Below are positions 11,231-24,139 of a stretch of 64,000 nucleotides of DNA, piece after piece. The stretch lies in contig NC_133398.1 of NCBI RefSeq assembly GCF_047511655.1, positions 39,313,638 to 39,377,637 on the forward strand. Direction: 5' to 3'. How positions within the stretch are numbered: the first letter of the stretch is position 1; the number at the start of each line of letters is the position of its first letter. The position numbers were made by a program, and so were the translations under genes. The DNA is from Castor canadensis. Its lineage: Eukaryota; Chordata; Mammalia; Rodentia; Castoridae. Below the pieces are notes generated by a model. The model saw only the letters and a program-made list of their open reading frames with translations. It made no database searches and had not been told where the DNA came from.

Positions 11231-12000
11231 AAAGAATAAAATTACATCATTTGCATGTAAATGGATGGAACTGCAGATGTTAAGTGAAGAGAGCCTGGTT
11301 CAGAAAGACAAAGGTTGCATGCTTTGTCTCATATATGGAAGCCAGGCCTAAAAGATAAACATATATACAGAAGATCATATACACACATATATGCATATAC
11401 ACATACAACACATCTGTAATAGTGGGACTGTCTGAGGGCACTAGGGGGTGGTGGAAGAGGAAAAGAGAAGGATAAAGTGAATAACACTGAAATACATTTC
11501 ACACTGTGTGTGAAGATGGCATAACAAAATACTGAAAGCTGCTGAGTAATACGGAGGTAGAGAGCATAGGGAAAGAGAAATACCACAATGAAACCCCTTT
11601 GACCAATCGGTATACATTTAAAACAATGACGGATAGGAATGTAAAACAGGTCTTGCTGGGAGGTGGGAGTGTTAGGGGGAGGGTGAAAAAAGAAGGGGAA
11701 GGGGAATGAATATGGTCAATGTACTTTATTTGTATGAAAATAGAATAATGAGGGCTGGCAGAGTGGCTCAAGCAGTAAGTGCATCTGGGTAGTAAGCGTG
11801 AAGCCAAATTCAAACCACAGTGCCACCAAAAAAAAAAAAAAGAATGAAACCTGTTGAAATTGTTTTAAGAAGGGGAGAGAAGGGATGAGGGAGAATGAGG
11901 GAGAGGGATGAATTTAACCAAGGTACCTTGTAAGCATGTATGAAAATGTCACAATGAAACCTCCCTGGTACAACTAATACCTACTAATAAAACTATTTTT
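11231..12000 (+). mobile_element. L1 3' end and 3' UTR, sense
   Basis: The L1 resumes (ATGGATGGAACTGCAGATGT; GTCTCATATATGGAAGCCAG) and runs into a G/A-rich 3' UTR. An ID-like SINE at about 11752-11840 separates it from a second 3'-UTR-like piece (11845-11995: GTATGAAAATGTCACAATGA, then CTAATAAAACTATT). Confidence 0.8.
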
Positions 12001-12129
12001 AAATAATTAGAGAAAACAGCAGGTATAAACATAAATTAACAAGTTTAGATGAGCAAGATTAGTAACTTTAAAATGTAACTAAAGAGAGAATGAGGATACT
12101 CTTTAATAATATCAAAAGTCATTATTTTT

Positions 12130-12570
12130 AATTGCATACATTCCTGGAGTATAATGTGATTATTTTCCCCCTTGCTGGGCTGGGCATCAAACCCAAGACC
12201 TAGTGCATAAAGGACAAACACTAATTGAGCTACATCTGCAGCCCTTAATGTGATGTGATTCTTATTTGTTTTGGCAGTACTAGAGTTTGAACTCAGGGCT
12301 TTGGGCTTGCTTAGGCAGGTGCTCTAAAACTTAAGCCAGGCATCCAGCCCTTTTTGCTCCAGTTACTCTACAAATATGGTCTTCCTTTTTGCCTAGTTCT
12401 GAACTGCAGCCCTATTTAACTCTTCCTGCTGCAGCTAAGATACAGGTATGCACCACCATGCCCAGCTACTGGCTGAGATGGGGTCTCAAGAACATTTCTG
12501 CCTGGGCTGCCTTGAACTTCAATCTTCCCAAGTAGCTAGGAGTATAGGTATAGGCCACCAGGACCAGACT
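12130..12570 (-). repeat. Antisense ID and composite SINE
   Basis: ID-like copy at about 12165-12245 and composite copy at 12258-12570, both reversed (TGAACTCAGGGCTTTGGGCT; GGAGTATAGGTATAGGCCAC). Confidence 0.75.
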
Positions 12571-12574
12571 GTGA

Positions 12575-14120
12575 TGTTTTGATATACTAAGGATACCATG
12601 CAAAGTGACTATATCAAGCTAAGTAACATATCCATTACTTCACTCATTTTTTTGTATCCAGACATTTGAAATGTACCCTTATTTTGAAACATACATCACT
12701 GATTGTAATCATTCCACCTTCCAACAGGTTGCAAAACATTCCTCCTTGGGAGAAGCTCCAGTACCACAAAAACAAAAACAGTCACTTTATTCTTCCTATC
12801 TGAAACTTTATATCCTTTGACCCACAACTTCCCATTCCCTTCTTTCCTCCCTCCTCTAGCCTCTGGAAACCATCATTCTACTCTATTTTTTAATTTTTTT
12901 TAAGATTCCATATCCAAACAAGATCACACAGTTTTTGCCTTTCTGTGTCTGACTTATTTCTCTTGGTATAATAGCATCCAGGTTCATCCCCATATCACAA
13001 ATGACAAGATTTTTTTCTTTTTTAAGACTGAATTTAATTACACTATATATCATACCATATTTCTTTATCTATCCAGCTTTAGTGAAATGATCCTGCAACA
13101 AGCAGGAATGTGCAGATATCCCTTCAACATACAACTCTGAGTTTCTTTGGATATGTATCCAGTTGCTGCTCATATGGTAGTTCTGTTTTTAGTTTTTGAG
13201 GAGTTTTCTTTCTTGCTATGTAGCCCATGCTGGCTTAGATCTCTGAACCGCCTGCTTCAGCCTCCCAGCTGCTGAGGAGTTGTACTAATTTAAATTCCCA
13301 CCAAATGTATCCTTTTGTCCTCATGTCTCCAAGATTTATTACATATTTTTGATAAAAGACATTCTAATGGATATAGGGTAATATCTCATTGTGGTATTGC
13401 TGCAGTTATTCTTTTTGAGGTGCTGGGAAACCCAGGGTCTCAAGCACTCTACCACTGAGCTGCATCTCCAGTCCTTGGGAGTGTTTTTGAGACAGGTTCT
13501 TGCTATGTAGCCCACGCTGGCTTAGATCTCTGAACCGCCTGCTTCAGCCTCCCAAATGCTGAGATTACAGATGCGCATGATACCATATCCAGCTTCATTA
13601 TGGTTTTAATTTGCATTTGTGTGAAGATTAGTGATGCTGAGTACTTTCCCACGGACTTGTTGGCCATTTGTCTTCTTTTCAGAAATATCCATTTTCGTTC
13701 CTGGCCCATTTTTAAAATTAGGTGATTTTCTTGCTATTGAGTTCTTTGTGCTCCTATAATAGTTTGATTATTAATCTCTATCAGATATACAGTTCCCAAT
13801 ACTTTTCTCCCATTTTATGGACTCTTTTTTTTTTTTCTTCTTTTGGTTCTTGTTGTTTGCTTTTGGGGGGGGAAAGGATACTGGGGATTGAAACCAGGCC
13901 TCAAGCATGGTAAACTCCAGCTCTACCACTGAGGTACATCTTCAGCCCCAACTTTAACTGTTTCCTTTGTTGCATAATTTTTTAGTGTACTACAATTCCA
14001 TTTCTCTACTTTTGCCTGTGCTTTGGGAGTCATATGCAAAAATTCCTTGTCTAGACCAATATCCTGAAGCATTCCCCTTTTGTTTTCTTCTAGTAGTTTT
14101 ACAGTTCCTTCATATTTATT
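12575..14120 (-). mobile_element. Old L1 3' end and ORF2 end, antisense
   Basis: Reversed L1 sequence from memory of L1M/L1P consensus: TTATTTCTCTTGGTATAATA, TTTGGATATGTATCCAGTTG and CTATTGAGTTCTTTGTGCTC. B1- or ID-type antisense SINEs interrupt it at about 13195-13285, 13400-13590 and 13815-13945. Diverged and dead. Confidence 0.75.
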
Positions 14121-14229
14121 AAGTGAAAAAAGAAATGTACTGCAAATTAAGTATACTCATTTGTGCACAAGAGGGAGGACATCAATGGAGGACAATTTTT
14201 TAAAAACAGTGCTGGAACTGGCTAACCAT

Positions 14230-16140
14230 AAGCATAAAAATGTATCTAGAGCTGGGTGCCAGTGGCTCATGCCTATAATCCTAGGTACTTGGGAGGCTGA
14301 GGTTGGGAGGATCATGTTTCAAGGCCATCACAGGCAAAGAGTTTGAGAGACTCCATCTTCAAAATAACCAGAGTAAAATGAACTGAAGGTGTGACTCAAG
14401 AGGCAGAGTACCTGCAATGCAAGTGCAAAGCCATGTGCAAGTGCTTTGTAGTGTTACAAAAAAAAAAAAAAAAAATTGTACCTACACACAGATATTACAC
14501 TCGACAAAAAACTACATCAGATATGGTCAAAGACCTAATGAAGCAGTAACACTCCTAGAAGAGAACACAGAAAAAAATCAGTATGACTTGAGTTTGGTGG
14601 TATCTTAGATTTAAAATAAAATAAATTAGAATAGATTAAAAATAAGAACAAGTGCCTGCCTAACAAGCATGAGGCCAAGTTCAACCCCAATACCCACCTT
14701 CCACAAAAAAAAAAAAAAAAAAATATTAAGAACATGCTCACCAGGGATATTGGTACATGCCTGTAATACCAGCACTTGGGAGTTGGAGGCAGAAGGATTG
14801 CAAGTTCCAGGCCAGTCTGGGCTGTATTATGTCTCAAAAGTACAAGAGATGAGGATGTAGCTCAGTGATAGAGTGCTTGCCTAGCATGTGAAAGGCCCTG
14901 AGTTTCATCCTGTCCCCCTCCCCCTCCAAAAAAAGAACATGCGCTATAGAACACAATGCCAAAGGAAGGAAAAGGCAAGCCACAAACTGGGAGAAATTAT
15001 TTGTAAGAAACAGATCTGATTTAAAAAAAAAAACAAAAAAGAAGAGTCTTACCCAAAATATAAAATGGGCAACAGATTCTCACTAATGAAGATATGTACA
15101 GACGACAAAGAAGTATATAAAAAGGTTCTCCACAAATGGCATTGAAATTGCAAATTAAAACAATAAGATAGCACTACCTGTCAGAATGGTTAAAATCCAA
15201 AACTGACAATATTAAATGCTAGCGTGAATGAGAAGCAACTGGAACTCTCACTCATTAAACATACTCTTACCTAAATGAGGTAAAAATTTATGTTGTTCCC
15301 TCCCCTGCCAAAAAAAGAAAAAAACCTGTATAAAGGCTGGTGAAGTGACTCATGTGGTAAAGTGCCTGTCTAGCGAGCAAGACCCTGAATTCAGCCCCCA
15401 AGCATTAAAAGGAAAAAAAACTTATGCATGAATATTTATAGCAGTCTTATCCACAGAAGCCAACACTTGGATGCAACCAAGATGTCTATACCTCAGTAGG
15501 TGAAAAGATAAATTGTGGTTCATACAAACAATGGAATATTTAGCACAAAAGGGGAGCTCTCAATCAACAAAAAGACATAGGGAAGACTTAAATGCAAAGT
15601 AAAAGTGAATTTAGGATATACGCTGTATAATTCCACACATTCTGGAAAAGGCAAAACTATGGACTGGAGAAAAAAGATCTATTGTCACCAAAGGTCTGGG
15701 GCATCATGTGAGTAAGTAGAATACAGAGGATTTTAAGAAGGGAAAAATTCATTTATTTATTTTTGTATGAACGGTACTAAGGATTGAACCCAGAACTGTG
15801 AACATGCTAGGCAAGCACTCTACCAGTGAGCTACACCCCGTCCCTCCATCCCTCCCTTCCTTCCTTATTTTGAGACAGGATCTTGCTAGGTTGCCCATGG
15901 TGGCCTCAACTTTTGATCCTCCAGAGTAACTGAATTACAGGCATTAGTCCCCACACCCAGGGAGAAGTGAAACTACTCTACATGATACTATAATCCTGGA
16001 TACCTGTCATTCCTCATTTAACCAAACCTAAAGAATGCACAACACAAAGAGAGAACCCTAAAGTAAACCATGGACTTTGGTGGATAATGATGTATCAAAG
16101 TTGATGCGTCAATGAATGACTATAAAACACTGGTTGAGGG
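14230..16140 (+). mobile_element. Old L1 ORF2 and 3' end, sense, with SINEs
   Basis: A SINE at 14248-14470 is followed by L1 ORF2-like sequence (ACTCCTAGAAGAGAACACAG), continuing at 14940-15300 (CTGTCAGAATGGTTAAAATC), 15420-15740 (AAACAATGGAATATTTAGCA) and 15975-16125 (AACCATGGACTTTGGTGGAT). Interrupting SINEs lie at about 14650-14725, 14745-14930, 15310-15415 and, antisense, 15750-15960. The overlap in content with the neighbouring antisense L1 shows they are two separate insertions. Confidence 0.7.
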
Positions 16141-16204
16141 GAAGAACTGCAATAACCTTACTTTTTAAGGACCTTGGAAATCTAACAAGAATTATTTGAA
16201 CTAA

Positions 16205-17140
16205 AATTGAGGTCCATTTTCTTGTCTTGTTTTTTGCGGGGGGAGGGGGGATAGCACTGGAGTTTTTTGAACTCAGGGCCTCACACACTTAAGCCACTCT
16301 GACAGCCCTTTTTTGGGATTTTTTTTTTTTTGAGATAGGGTCTTGAGAACTATTTGTCTGGGGCTGACTTCAAACCACGATCCTCCCAATCTCTAGGATT
16401 ACAGGTGTGTCCATTTTCTTTTTCTGAAAAGCATTTGCCAATTTGGAGCATAGGTTGGAAAATCAGACTGGGCACTTGCAGAGGAATTCTACTAAGAAAA
16501 GGAGGAACTAGCTAGCACAAGTTTGGAGCTGAAATGAAGGACTTAAAAATGCTTACAACTTGAGAGCACTTTTCTCCAAAGGAAATTTTCTGACTCTAGG
16601 ACACTGACATAAAACATAGCCTCCTTAAGATTTTATAGCACTTTGTCTGACCCTAAACAGCTAAACTGCTAGATGCAGTAGGCACCTCCTATCTACTTGG
16701 GAGGCTGAAGAAGGAAGATAACTTGAGCCCAGAAGTTCAAGGCCAGTCTTAACAAGAAGGCAAAATGGGTGTGTGTGTGGCGGGGGTACATATAATGTCA
16801 AAACCTCTAAAGGGGATTGAGGGCATGGCTAAAGTGGTAAAGAAGTCCTGACCTGAGGTTCAATTCCCAGTACCACCACCAAAAACAAAACAAAACAAAA
16901 AAAACAGTGACAAAATCACTTGTTGAAAGCTGAGACAAGACATCATCTCTCTCGATTAAAAGCCCAACAAGTGCACATCCAAAGCACAAGGATGATCAGA
17001 GATGGACTGGGTCTTATGAAAACTGGAACCTACCCCAGCTGTCAGAAGGTTGAGGTAGGAACATTGTAAGTTTAAAGACAATCTAGGCTACATACTGAGA
17101 CCATCATCTCAAAAACAAATAAATAACAGCATCAAAAATT
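16205..17140. repeat. SINEs, mixed orientation
   Basis: Antisense composite SINE at about 16225-16415; B1-like forward copy at 16675-16760 followed by a short GT run; ID-like copy at 16810-16890; B1-like copy at 17030-17125. About 16430-16660 is unrecognised. Confidence 0.7.
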
Positions 17141-17149
17141 GCAACTTAT

Positions 17150-17510
17150 CCCCAAACTAAACCAATCCTTGACTAGTTTTGAGGTGAACAGTCCCACATC
17201 CTATTTACCCAACAGAGAACAGGGGGAACTATCTTCAGGGGACGTTATCATCACAGCCTCTAGACTTCTTTTGTACACAAAGACTGCTATACAATAAAAA
17301 AAAGAAAAAGAAAAAAACTAATAAAAATGCAAAGAGGAAGAGTAATGACTGAGAAAAGTACGGAAAACAGAAAAATATCCACAAAAGATGCAAATATTAG
17401 AATGAGCAAACAAGAACTTTAAAATGACTGTGACTAATATGCTAAAATAAAAGGGGGAAATGAACAAAATGAACTTTTAAAATTAATTTTAACACACATA
17501 ACTGGAATCT
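17150..17510 (+). repeat. Possible old L1 5' region
   Basis: AGAACTTTAAAATGACTGTG followed by ACTAATATGCTAAAATAAAA resembles the ORF1-proximal part of old L1M elements. Strongly diverged; low certainty. Confidence 0.35.
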
Positions 17511-17524
17511 ATTTTGCTGTTGTT

Positions 17525-18110
17525 TGGTTTTTCAAGACAGGGTAGCACTACTGTAGCTCAGGCTGGCCTTGAACTCTTGATCCTCCTGCTTCCACCTCCT
17601 GAGTGCTGGTATTACTGGCATGCACTACCACACAGGCTTTGAATCTAATTTTAAAACCTAAATTTGATGAAGCAATCACAGATAGCAAGCTTGAGGCCAG
17701 CCTGGACTACATATCAAGTTTCACACCAGCCTGGGCTACATAACCAGACCTTGTTTCAAAAACAAATCCAAAAACAACCATTGTGTCACAATCCTGTATG
17801 GGAGGCTGAGGCAGGATGATTTCAAGTTCAAGGACAGGGTAGGCTACATAAGGAGGTCCTGTCTCAAAACAAAAACAAAACTAGCCAGGCACCAGTGCCT
17901 ATGCCTGTAATCCTAGCTACTTGGGAAGCTGACATCAGGAGGATTGAGGTTTGAGGCCAGCCAGGCAAACAGTTCATGAGATCTCCAAAATAACCAGAGC
18001 AAACTGGATTGGAGGTGTGGCTCAAGTGGTAGAGTGCTTGCTTTGCAAGCATGAAGCCCTGAGTCCAAACCCCAGTTTCACAAAATAAATAAATAAATAA
18101 ATAAATTACC
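17525..18110. repeat. SINE cluster
   Basis: Antisense B1-like copy at 17530-17640, forward B1-like pieces at 17690-17870, and a complete forward composite SINE at 17880-18080 ending in an (AAAT)n run at 18083-18108. Confidence 0.8.
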
Positions 18111-18159
18111 ACTACAGAGGATTAAAAAAAATAAAAACTAAAGGAATATATGTGATTAA

Positions 18160-20400
18160 ATACAAAAGAACAATATTTGTGACAAATGAAGATTGTATGA
18201 AATCCATATTTCAATGTCCATAAACAAAGTTTTATTGGATCGCAGCCCCTTCATTTATAACTTATCTGTGGCTTAACACTAGAATGACAGAGTTAGTAGT
18301 TGCCATAGGGACCATATGTAGTTTCTCATTGCTTCACACTGCTGTATGGTTTACTACAAAATCGTAGTGACATAGTCGTTCGCCAGTGTTTTGAGTGTCA
18401 AGCACATTGTTACACTGGCACACTTTTACTTTGTTCTTATTATCATTTCATAATCCATCACGTCAAAACAAAAACAAAAAAGTATACCTCAAATGTCACG
18501 CTTCTAGGCACAATGATGTCTTCTGTCATCAAATTAGATGGCAAAGCTTTGTCTTTATTATATAATAACACCAACTATTTTAAAAGAATACAGACATTAT
18601 CAGATTATACTCATCATATCACATTACAGTCCCCAACTCACAGAAAAATAGCCAGAAAAATTAGAAAATTTTAAATGGAGTATCTTATCACAACAAAATT
18701 TCTTCATGAAACAAATAATGAAAATGAACTGCAACCAAACTAAATGAGTGACTTGTTACCTCAGCAAGGAAAGCCATGGTGAACTAATTAACAGTGTTTG
18801 ATTATAGCAGTCAAAGAAATGTGTCCAGAGGAAATAAACTTGTTTAACATTATTGGCTTTTTGGTGAGAAGTTGCTTAGGAAGTTGAGGATATTGAGAAA
18901 ACATCAATAGTCAATTAAAAACAAAGCAAATGATTTTGAGTAGTTTTCCTTGGCTCTGGATGAGTCAGCATATGTTACTAATACTATGATACTGCTCAGT
19001 TGCTATTTATTTGAGCAGTCAACACAGAATCTGCAGTGACTGAAGAATTAGCCTCTATGAATGTATGTTTGAAACTACCAGCAAGAATATTTTCAAAATT
19101 GAAAAAACCTAATCCAGTACAACCTGTAAGTAGAATATGCTAGGAAACATTATGACTATGGTAGTGAAAGTATGTGTGGAACAGAAGAGTTAGTTGTATA
19201 AATTAATAAAATTTGTGGTGGGTACCTATGGCTCACACCTGTAATCCTAGCTACTCAGGAGGCAGAAATCACAGAATTGAGGTTCAAAGCCAGCCTCAGG
19301 AAAATAGAGATCCTATCTCAAAAACTATCCCACAGCAAAAAGGGCTGGCAGAGTGGCTCAAGTGGTAGAGTATCTACCTAGCAAGCTCAAGGCCCTGAGT
19401 TCAAACTCCAGTATGACAAAAGTTGTGAAAATACAAAATGTGAAAATACAAAAAGCTTGTGGTCACTGCTTGTATTATTCATTGCAGGTACTTTGTAGAA
19501 AATATTTGAATTTATCATATATAATCTCCAGTGGTGACAAAAACATAAATTTCATTCTCTTTTCTGTATTAAACTATCAGTAGTTCTCAAATAGAAGCTC
19601 AGTATGTCCATATACACAGCAGTTCAATGACTTGGCAGAAATAATGTCTTACTATAATTTTTTGAGCTCAGGGTCAACACAAATTTTTCTGAAAGAAAAG
19701 AACCATTCTCAGGCACTGTTCTAGAACTCTAAATGGCTTTGGAAATTAGCTTTTGATGAAACAGCTTCTTAATGAATTTAAACTAAAATTATAAAAAATA
19801 GCACTCATGTGCAAAACATACACAATAAACATCAAAGATGTGAAAGACAGCTAAGGTCATCTGAATGAATAGTGTCAAACTGCTTTATCCCCTTTCTGTG
19901 CTGTCAAAATTAAAAAAAGAAGCGAAGTCCCCATTCCCATCCAAATTTGCTACAGATATACTTTTGAGCTCAAACTGCAGTTTCAGCAGTGTTTTTCAAA
20001 CCTTCAGCCAAATACAAAAGAAATTTACCTAAGTTAAAATCCAGTAATGAGGTATCACCTAACCTTCAACTGGAAGAGATTAATCTGCACCATAATGGCA
20101 TGCTAAAAGGTAAATCTCAAAAAGTATCTAACAGAATTCTATAAATGCCTTCACAAAAATAAGCAACTCAATCAAAATCAGATGCCTGTGTACTAGCACC
20201 TGTAACTGCTAATCCAATCTGTATGGAAAACCTTTTCCAAAGAGGAAATTTCATTAGTGCTCAACATGAGCACATTCTAATGAAAATGAACAGTAGCTTT
20301 ATTAATTGAAACATTATTTGTAACCTTGAAAATACATTCTTTTCATTAGTAAACCTGTCGTATATATAATTTTGAATTTTCTTGGTAAGGATTATTACAA
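18160..20400 (+). mobile_element. hAT (Charlie-type) DNA transposon fossil
   Basis: About 18200-18330 matches, from memory, the terminal region of a widespread mammalian hAT element (ATAAACAAAGTTTTATTGGA and a later GACAGAGTTAGTAGTTGC). Translating further in shifting frames gives transposase-like pieces in the right order: NDFE-stop-FSLALDES (18929-18970), HCLYYSLQVLCRKYLNLSYI (19464-19523), LSSGSTQIFLKEKN near 19665-19703, NSKWLWKLAF near 19730-19755, and EFYKCLHKN near 20135-20160. Many stops and frameshifts show it has long been dead. A composite SINE at about 19213-19420 interrupts it. The superfamily is fairly sure; the subfamily is not assigned. Confidence 0.75.
19213..19420 (+). repeat. 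Composite SINE inside the hAT fossil
   Basis: Full 7SL-like head (GTACCTATGGCTCACACCTG) followed by the ID-like body (GGCAGAGTGGCTCAAGTGG) and a GTTCAAACTCC B-box. Transposase-like sequence resumes on its right, so the SINE is younger than the hAT element. Confidence 0.85.
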
Positions 20401-20559
20401 ATTTATTCTATCTCATAAATAACTATAAACATTATCTTTGATTTTGCCTTTTGACCTACAAAATCTAAAGAATCTACAACTTAGCCTCTTAGAAAAATAA
20501 TGCCAACCACCAAATTATGTAATTACTTGTAGAACTAAACTAAAGGAAGGTTAAAAGAA

Positions 20560-21400
20560 AATATAAGGCTGGGCACCGATGGCTCATGCCTGTAATCCTA
20601 GCTGATCAGGAGGATTTCAATTCAAAGCCACCCCAGGCAAATAGGTCATGAGACCCTATCTTGAAAAACAACATTACAAAAAAGGGTTGGTGGAGTGGCT
20701 CAAGGTATAGGCCCTGAGTTCAAATCCCAGTATCGAAAAGAAAAAAAAAAGCAAAATGGACTGGAGGTATGGCTTACAAGCAGTAAAGCACCTGTTTTGC
20801 CCAGGCAAAAAGAATTTGAGGGACTGCATCTCAACCAATAAAGACCTGGGCATGGTGGGACATACCTGTCATCCCAGCTGGGTGGGAAGAGTTACTAAGA
20901 GAATCAAAGTCTAGGCCAACCAAGGCATAAAAGTGAGACCTTATTCAAAAAAGAACTAAAGCAAAAAGGGCTGGTAGTGCAGTTTAAGTGGTAGTATGTC
21001 TGCCAAGCAATGCCCTGAGTTTAAACACCAGGAGCCCCCCCAAAATAAATAAATAAATAAAAGATAATCCAAAGTTTAAAATTCTTGGTTAACAATCCAA
21101 AAGGGGTATGGCTTTTCATGGTTGAAGATAAAGGCCACATAAACATAACTGGAGTTCTAAAGTACTTTTGGCTAATGAAGAACTTATAGGGCCAGAGGCC
21201 AGTGGCTCATCTCTGTAATCCCAGCTACTCAGAAGGCAGAGATAAGAAGGATCGTGGTTCAAAGCCAGCCAGGGCAAAATAGTTCTCAAGACCCTATCTC
21301 GAAAAAAACTCATCAGGAAAAAGAGCTGGTGGAGTAGCTCAAGGTACAGGCCCTGAGTTCAAACCCCAACACTGAAAAAAAAAAGAAAAAATGGTTAAGA
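20560..21400 (+). repeat. Forward SINE cluster
   Basis: Composite copies at about 20567-20740 and 21188-21380, with partial copies at 20755-20835 and 20840-21035, the latter ending in an (AAAT)n run. Confidence 0.8.
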
Positions 21401-21684
21401 CAAACAAAAAAAAAGTTAAAATGAGGTTGTAAGTATTTTACCACAATCAATTTAAAAAAACTATCATAATTATATGTAAAAAATGATCAATGTAGTTTAA
21501 ATAACTCTATAATTTCACATTATTGAGAGAACTTTATAAGTAATACTAAAGAGAACTTGTCAAGCTGTTGTTAAAACTGTCATAAACTTCAAATTAGTAG
21601 AATCCAAATGAATGAGAATTCACTGGACTACACAATTAGTAAGTTTTCAGAACTGAGTTCCACCAAAAAGTAAATAAATAAAAG

Positions 21685-22060
21685 TATATCTCAGGCTGGA
21701 AGTACAGATCAAGTGGTAGAGTACCTGCCTCACAAGTATGAAACACTTAAGTTCAAGCCCTAGTATTTATGTGACAACCACTGAAATCTGAACACTGACT
21801 AGACATTAGATATGAAGGAATAACTGCTTATTTTGTAAATGTAAAAATGATTTTTTTTTTTTTTTGCGGTACTGGGGCTTGAACTCAGGGCCCTCACCTT
21901 GAGCCATGCCACCAGCCCTATTTTTGTGAAGGGTTTTTCAAGATAGGGTCTCTCGAACTATTTGCCAGGACTGGCTTTGAACCTTGATCCTCCTGATCTC
22001 TGCCTCCTGAGTAGCTAGGATTACCAGCATAAGCCACCGGTGCCTGGCTAGTATGCATTT
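21685..22060. repeat. ID SINE (+) and composite SINE (-)
   Basis: ID-like forward copy at 21690-21770, then T-run and antisense composite at 21850-22055 (GGCTTGAACTCAGGGCCCTC; GGATTACCAGCATAAGCCAC). Confidence 0.85.
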
Positions 22061-22394
22061 TTTTTTTAAAGGGTCCTTATCTTTTAAAGATTCATGTATT
22101 TAGAGATGAAAGGATATGACTTGCGGGGGGTGGGGGGTGTTAAAACAATGTAATTGGTGGGGGAAGGAAGAATCCAAAAATTTTTCTGACAGATTATTCA
22201 CAGTGAATTGGGAGTTTACTGGACTAAAGGGAGGAAAGGAAAGTAGGAAAAGGCATTCCAGACAGAGGACAAGTTAGGCAATGGCACCTTCAGAGACCAC
22301 CTAGAGGGCAGCAACAGGAAAATACAGTTGGAACAGTAATCAAGAACCAGATAATGAGGGCGTTCTATGTCACACAAAGGGAACTTTGTAAGCT

Positions 22395-22850
22395 GTGGAA
22401 GAACCAGACACTGGTGGCTCACACCTGTAATCCTAGCTACACCAGGGAGGCAGGGATCAGGAGGATTGAGGTTAGAAGCCAGATGGGGAAATAGTTTCTT
22501 TTTTTTTTTTTGGTACTGGGGTTTGAACTCAGGGCCTACACCTTGAGCCACTCCACCACCCCTTTTCTGTGAAGGGTTTTTTTTTAGAGACAGGGTCTCT
22601 AGGAACTATTTGCCCGGGCTGGCTTTGAATGTCAATCCTCCTGATCTTTGTCTTCTGAATAGCTAGGATTACAGGTGTGAGGCACCAGTGCCTGGCCACT
22701 GGACAAATAGTTTCTGAGACTCTAATTCGAAAAATACCCAACACAAAAAAGGGTTGGTGGAGTGGTTCAAGCAGTAGAGCACTTACCCAGCAGGTATGAG
22801 GCCCTGAGTTCAAACTCCAGCACCACCACAAAAAAAATCAAAAATAAAGT
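22395..22850. repeat. Composite SINE nested antisense inside another
   Basis: A forward SINE starts at 22395 and is broken after AAATAGTTTCT (22489-22499). A complete reversed SINE follows (22500-22704), then AAATAGTTTCT repeats (22705-22715) and the first SINE continues to 22830. The perfect 11-bp duplication dates the antisense copy as the younger one. In the UBE2R2 pre-mRNA the two could fold as a long hairpin. Confidence 0.9.
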
Positions 22851-22914
22851 TGTGGAAGATGATGAGTTGATAGCTTTTTCTTTTTCTGGAGAAACAGCTA
22901 AGACCAAAGCTTTA

Positions 22915-23880
22915 TAAAGGTTACTTTGAAACACTGGTGGAGTACCTCCAGTGCACTTGACTAGCAAGCTCAAGACAAGCCCAAGGTCCTGGTTTAATCC
23001 CCAGTATCACAGGGGTAGGGGGGAAGCAAGAAAAAAGAAAGGTTAGTTTAGGGGCATCACAGGAACAAACTGCAAAAGACCAAGAGGCTACTGTCACAGT
23101 CAAGGTGAGTGACAACTGAGTAGGAGTGAAGAACAGGGGCTAAATACCATACCAGCAACTTAAAGTATTAAAAATAACTGGATGCATAGAAAAAGAAACA
23201 GAAATCATTTGATCTGATTCTCAAATTCTAGGCTTCTGTGACTGGACAGATATCATGTCCAATATCCAGGAAAGTGAGCATCTTATGGTAAAAGAGGTCA
23301 GTTTTGTATTTTAACGTCAATACATGCTACATGAAATGTTTAATAGGAAAGCAAAAACTCAAGAGAGAGCTAATTAGAGATGTAAACTTAATAGTTTTCA
23401 CACAGGAATTTTAACCTATTTAAAAAGTTCCCTCCAGCCGGGCGCCAGTGACTCCTGCCTGTAATCCTAGCTACTCAGGAGGCAGAGATCAAGAGGATTG
23501 TGGTTCAAAGACAGCCAAGGCAAATAGTCCCGAAAGACCCTATCTCAAAAAACCCTTCACAAAAATAGGGCTGGTGGGGTGGCTCAAGGTGAAGGCCCTG
23601 AGTTTAAACCCCAGTACCACCAAAAAAAAAAAAAAAAAAGACAAACTAAAGTTCCCTCTAGCTGTCAGAGTGGCTCAAGCGGTAAAAGCATCTGCGGGCA
23701 AGCATGAGGCCCTAAGTTCAAACCCCAATGCCACCAACAAAAAAAAAAGTTCCCTCCAACAAATAGATCCTTATGAAGAATTAATTCAGGTCTGGGAGTG
23801 TACCCCAGTGGCAGATGTGTACTTAGCATGTTTGAGTCTCTGGGTTCAATCCCCAGCGCCACTAAAAAATAATTAATTTG
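22915..23880 (+). repeat. ID and composite SINEs
   Basis: ID-like copy at 22930-23020; composite at 23435-23640; ID body at 23660-23750; another ID at 23790-23870. About 23030-23430 is unique. Confidence 0.8.
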
Positions 23881-24139
23881 CTCAAGGTATCTAGATGGAA
23901 GAAAACAGGCAAAATGAAATCAATCTCTGTAATTAGAAGACAATATATATTGCAGGTGGAAAAGAAAAAAAATACATGTTTGACTAAACTTCAATGAGAT
24001 TCTTTAATAAAAGTTATGCATGTAGAGTATTATCAAAACACAAGTTCAGCTATAAAAGTAGAATTTTCTAATCATTCTAACTCATTTAATGTATCAAGAA
24101 CCATTAGAATATTCTAAACACATACATCATTTTTAAAAC

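Noticed and set aside
12575..16140. Antisense L1 followed by sense L1, as in twin-priming inversion
   Set aside because: Both halves contain the same ORF2-end and 3' regions, so they cannot be parts of one inverted insertion.
23448..23876. 142-codon plus-strand frame
   Set aside because: It is made of two SINE bodies with an A-run between, encoding poly-Lys.
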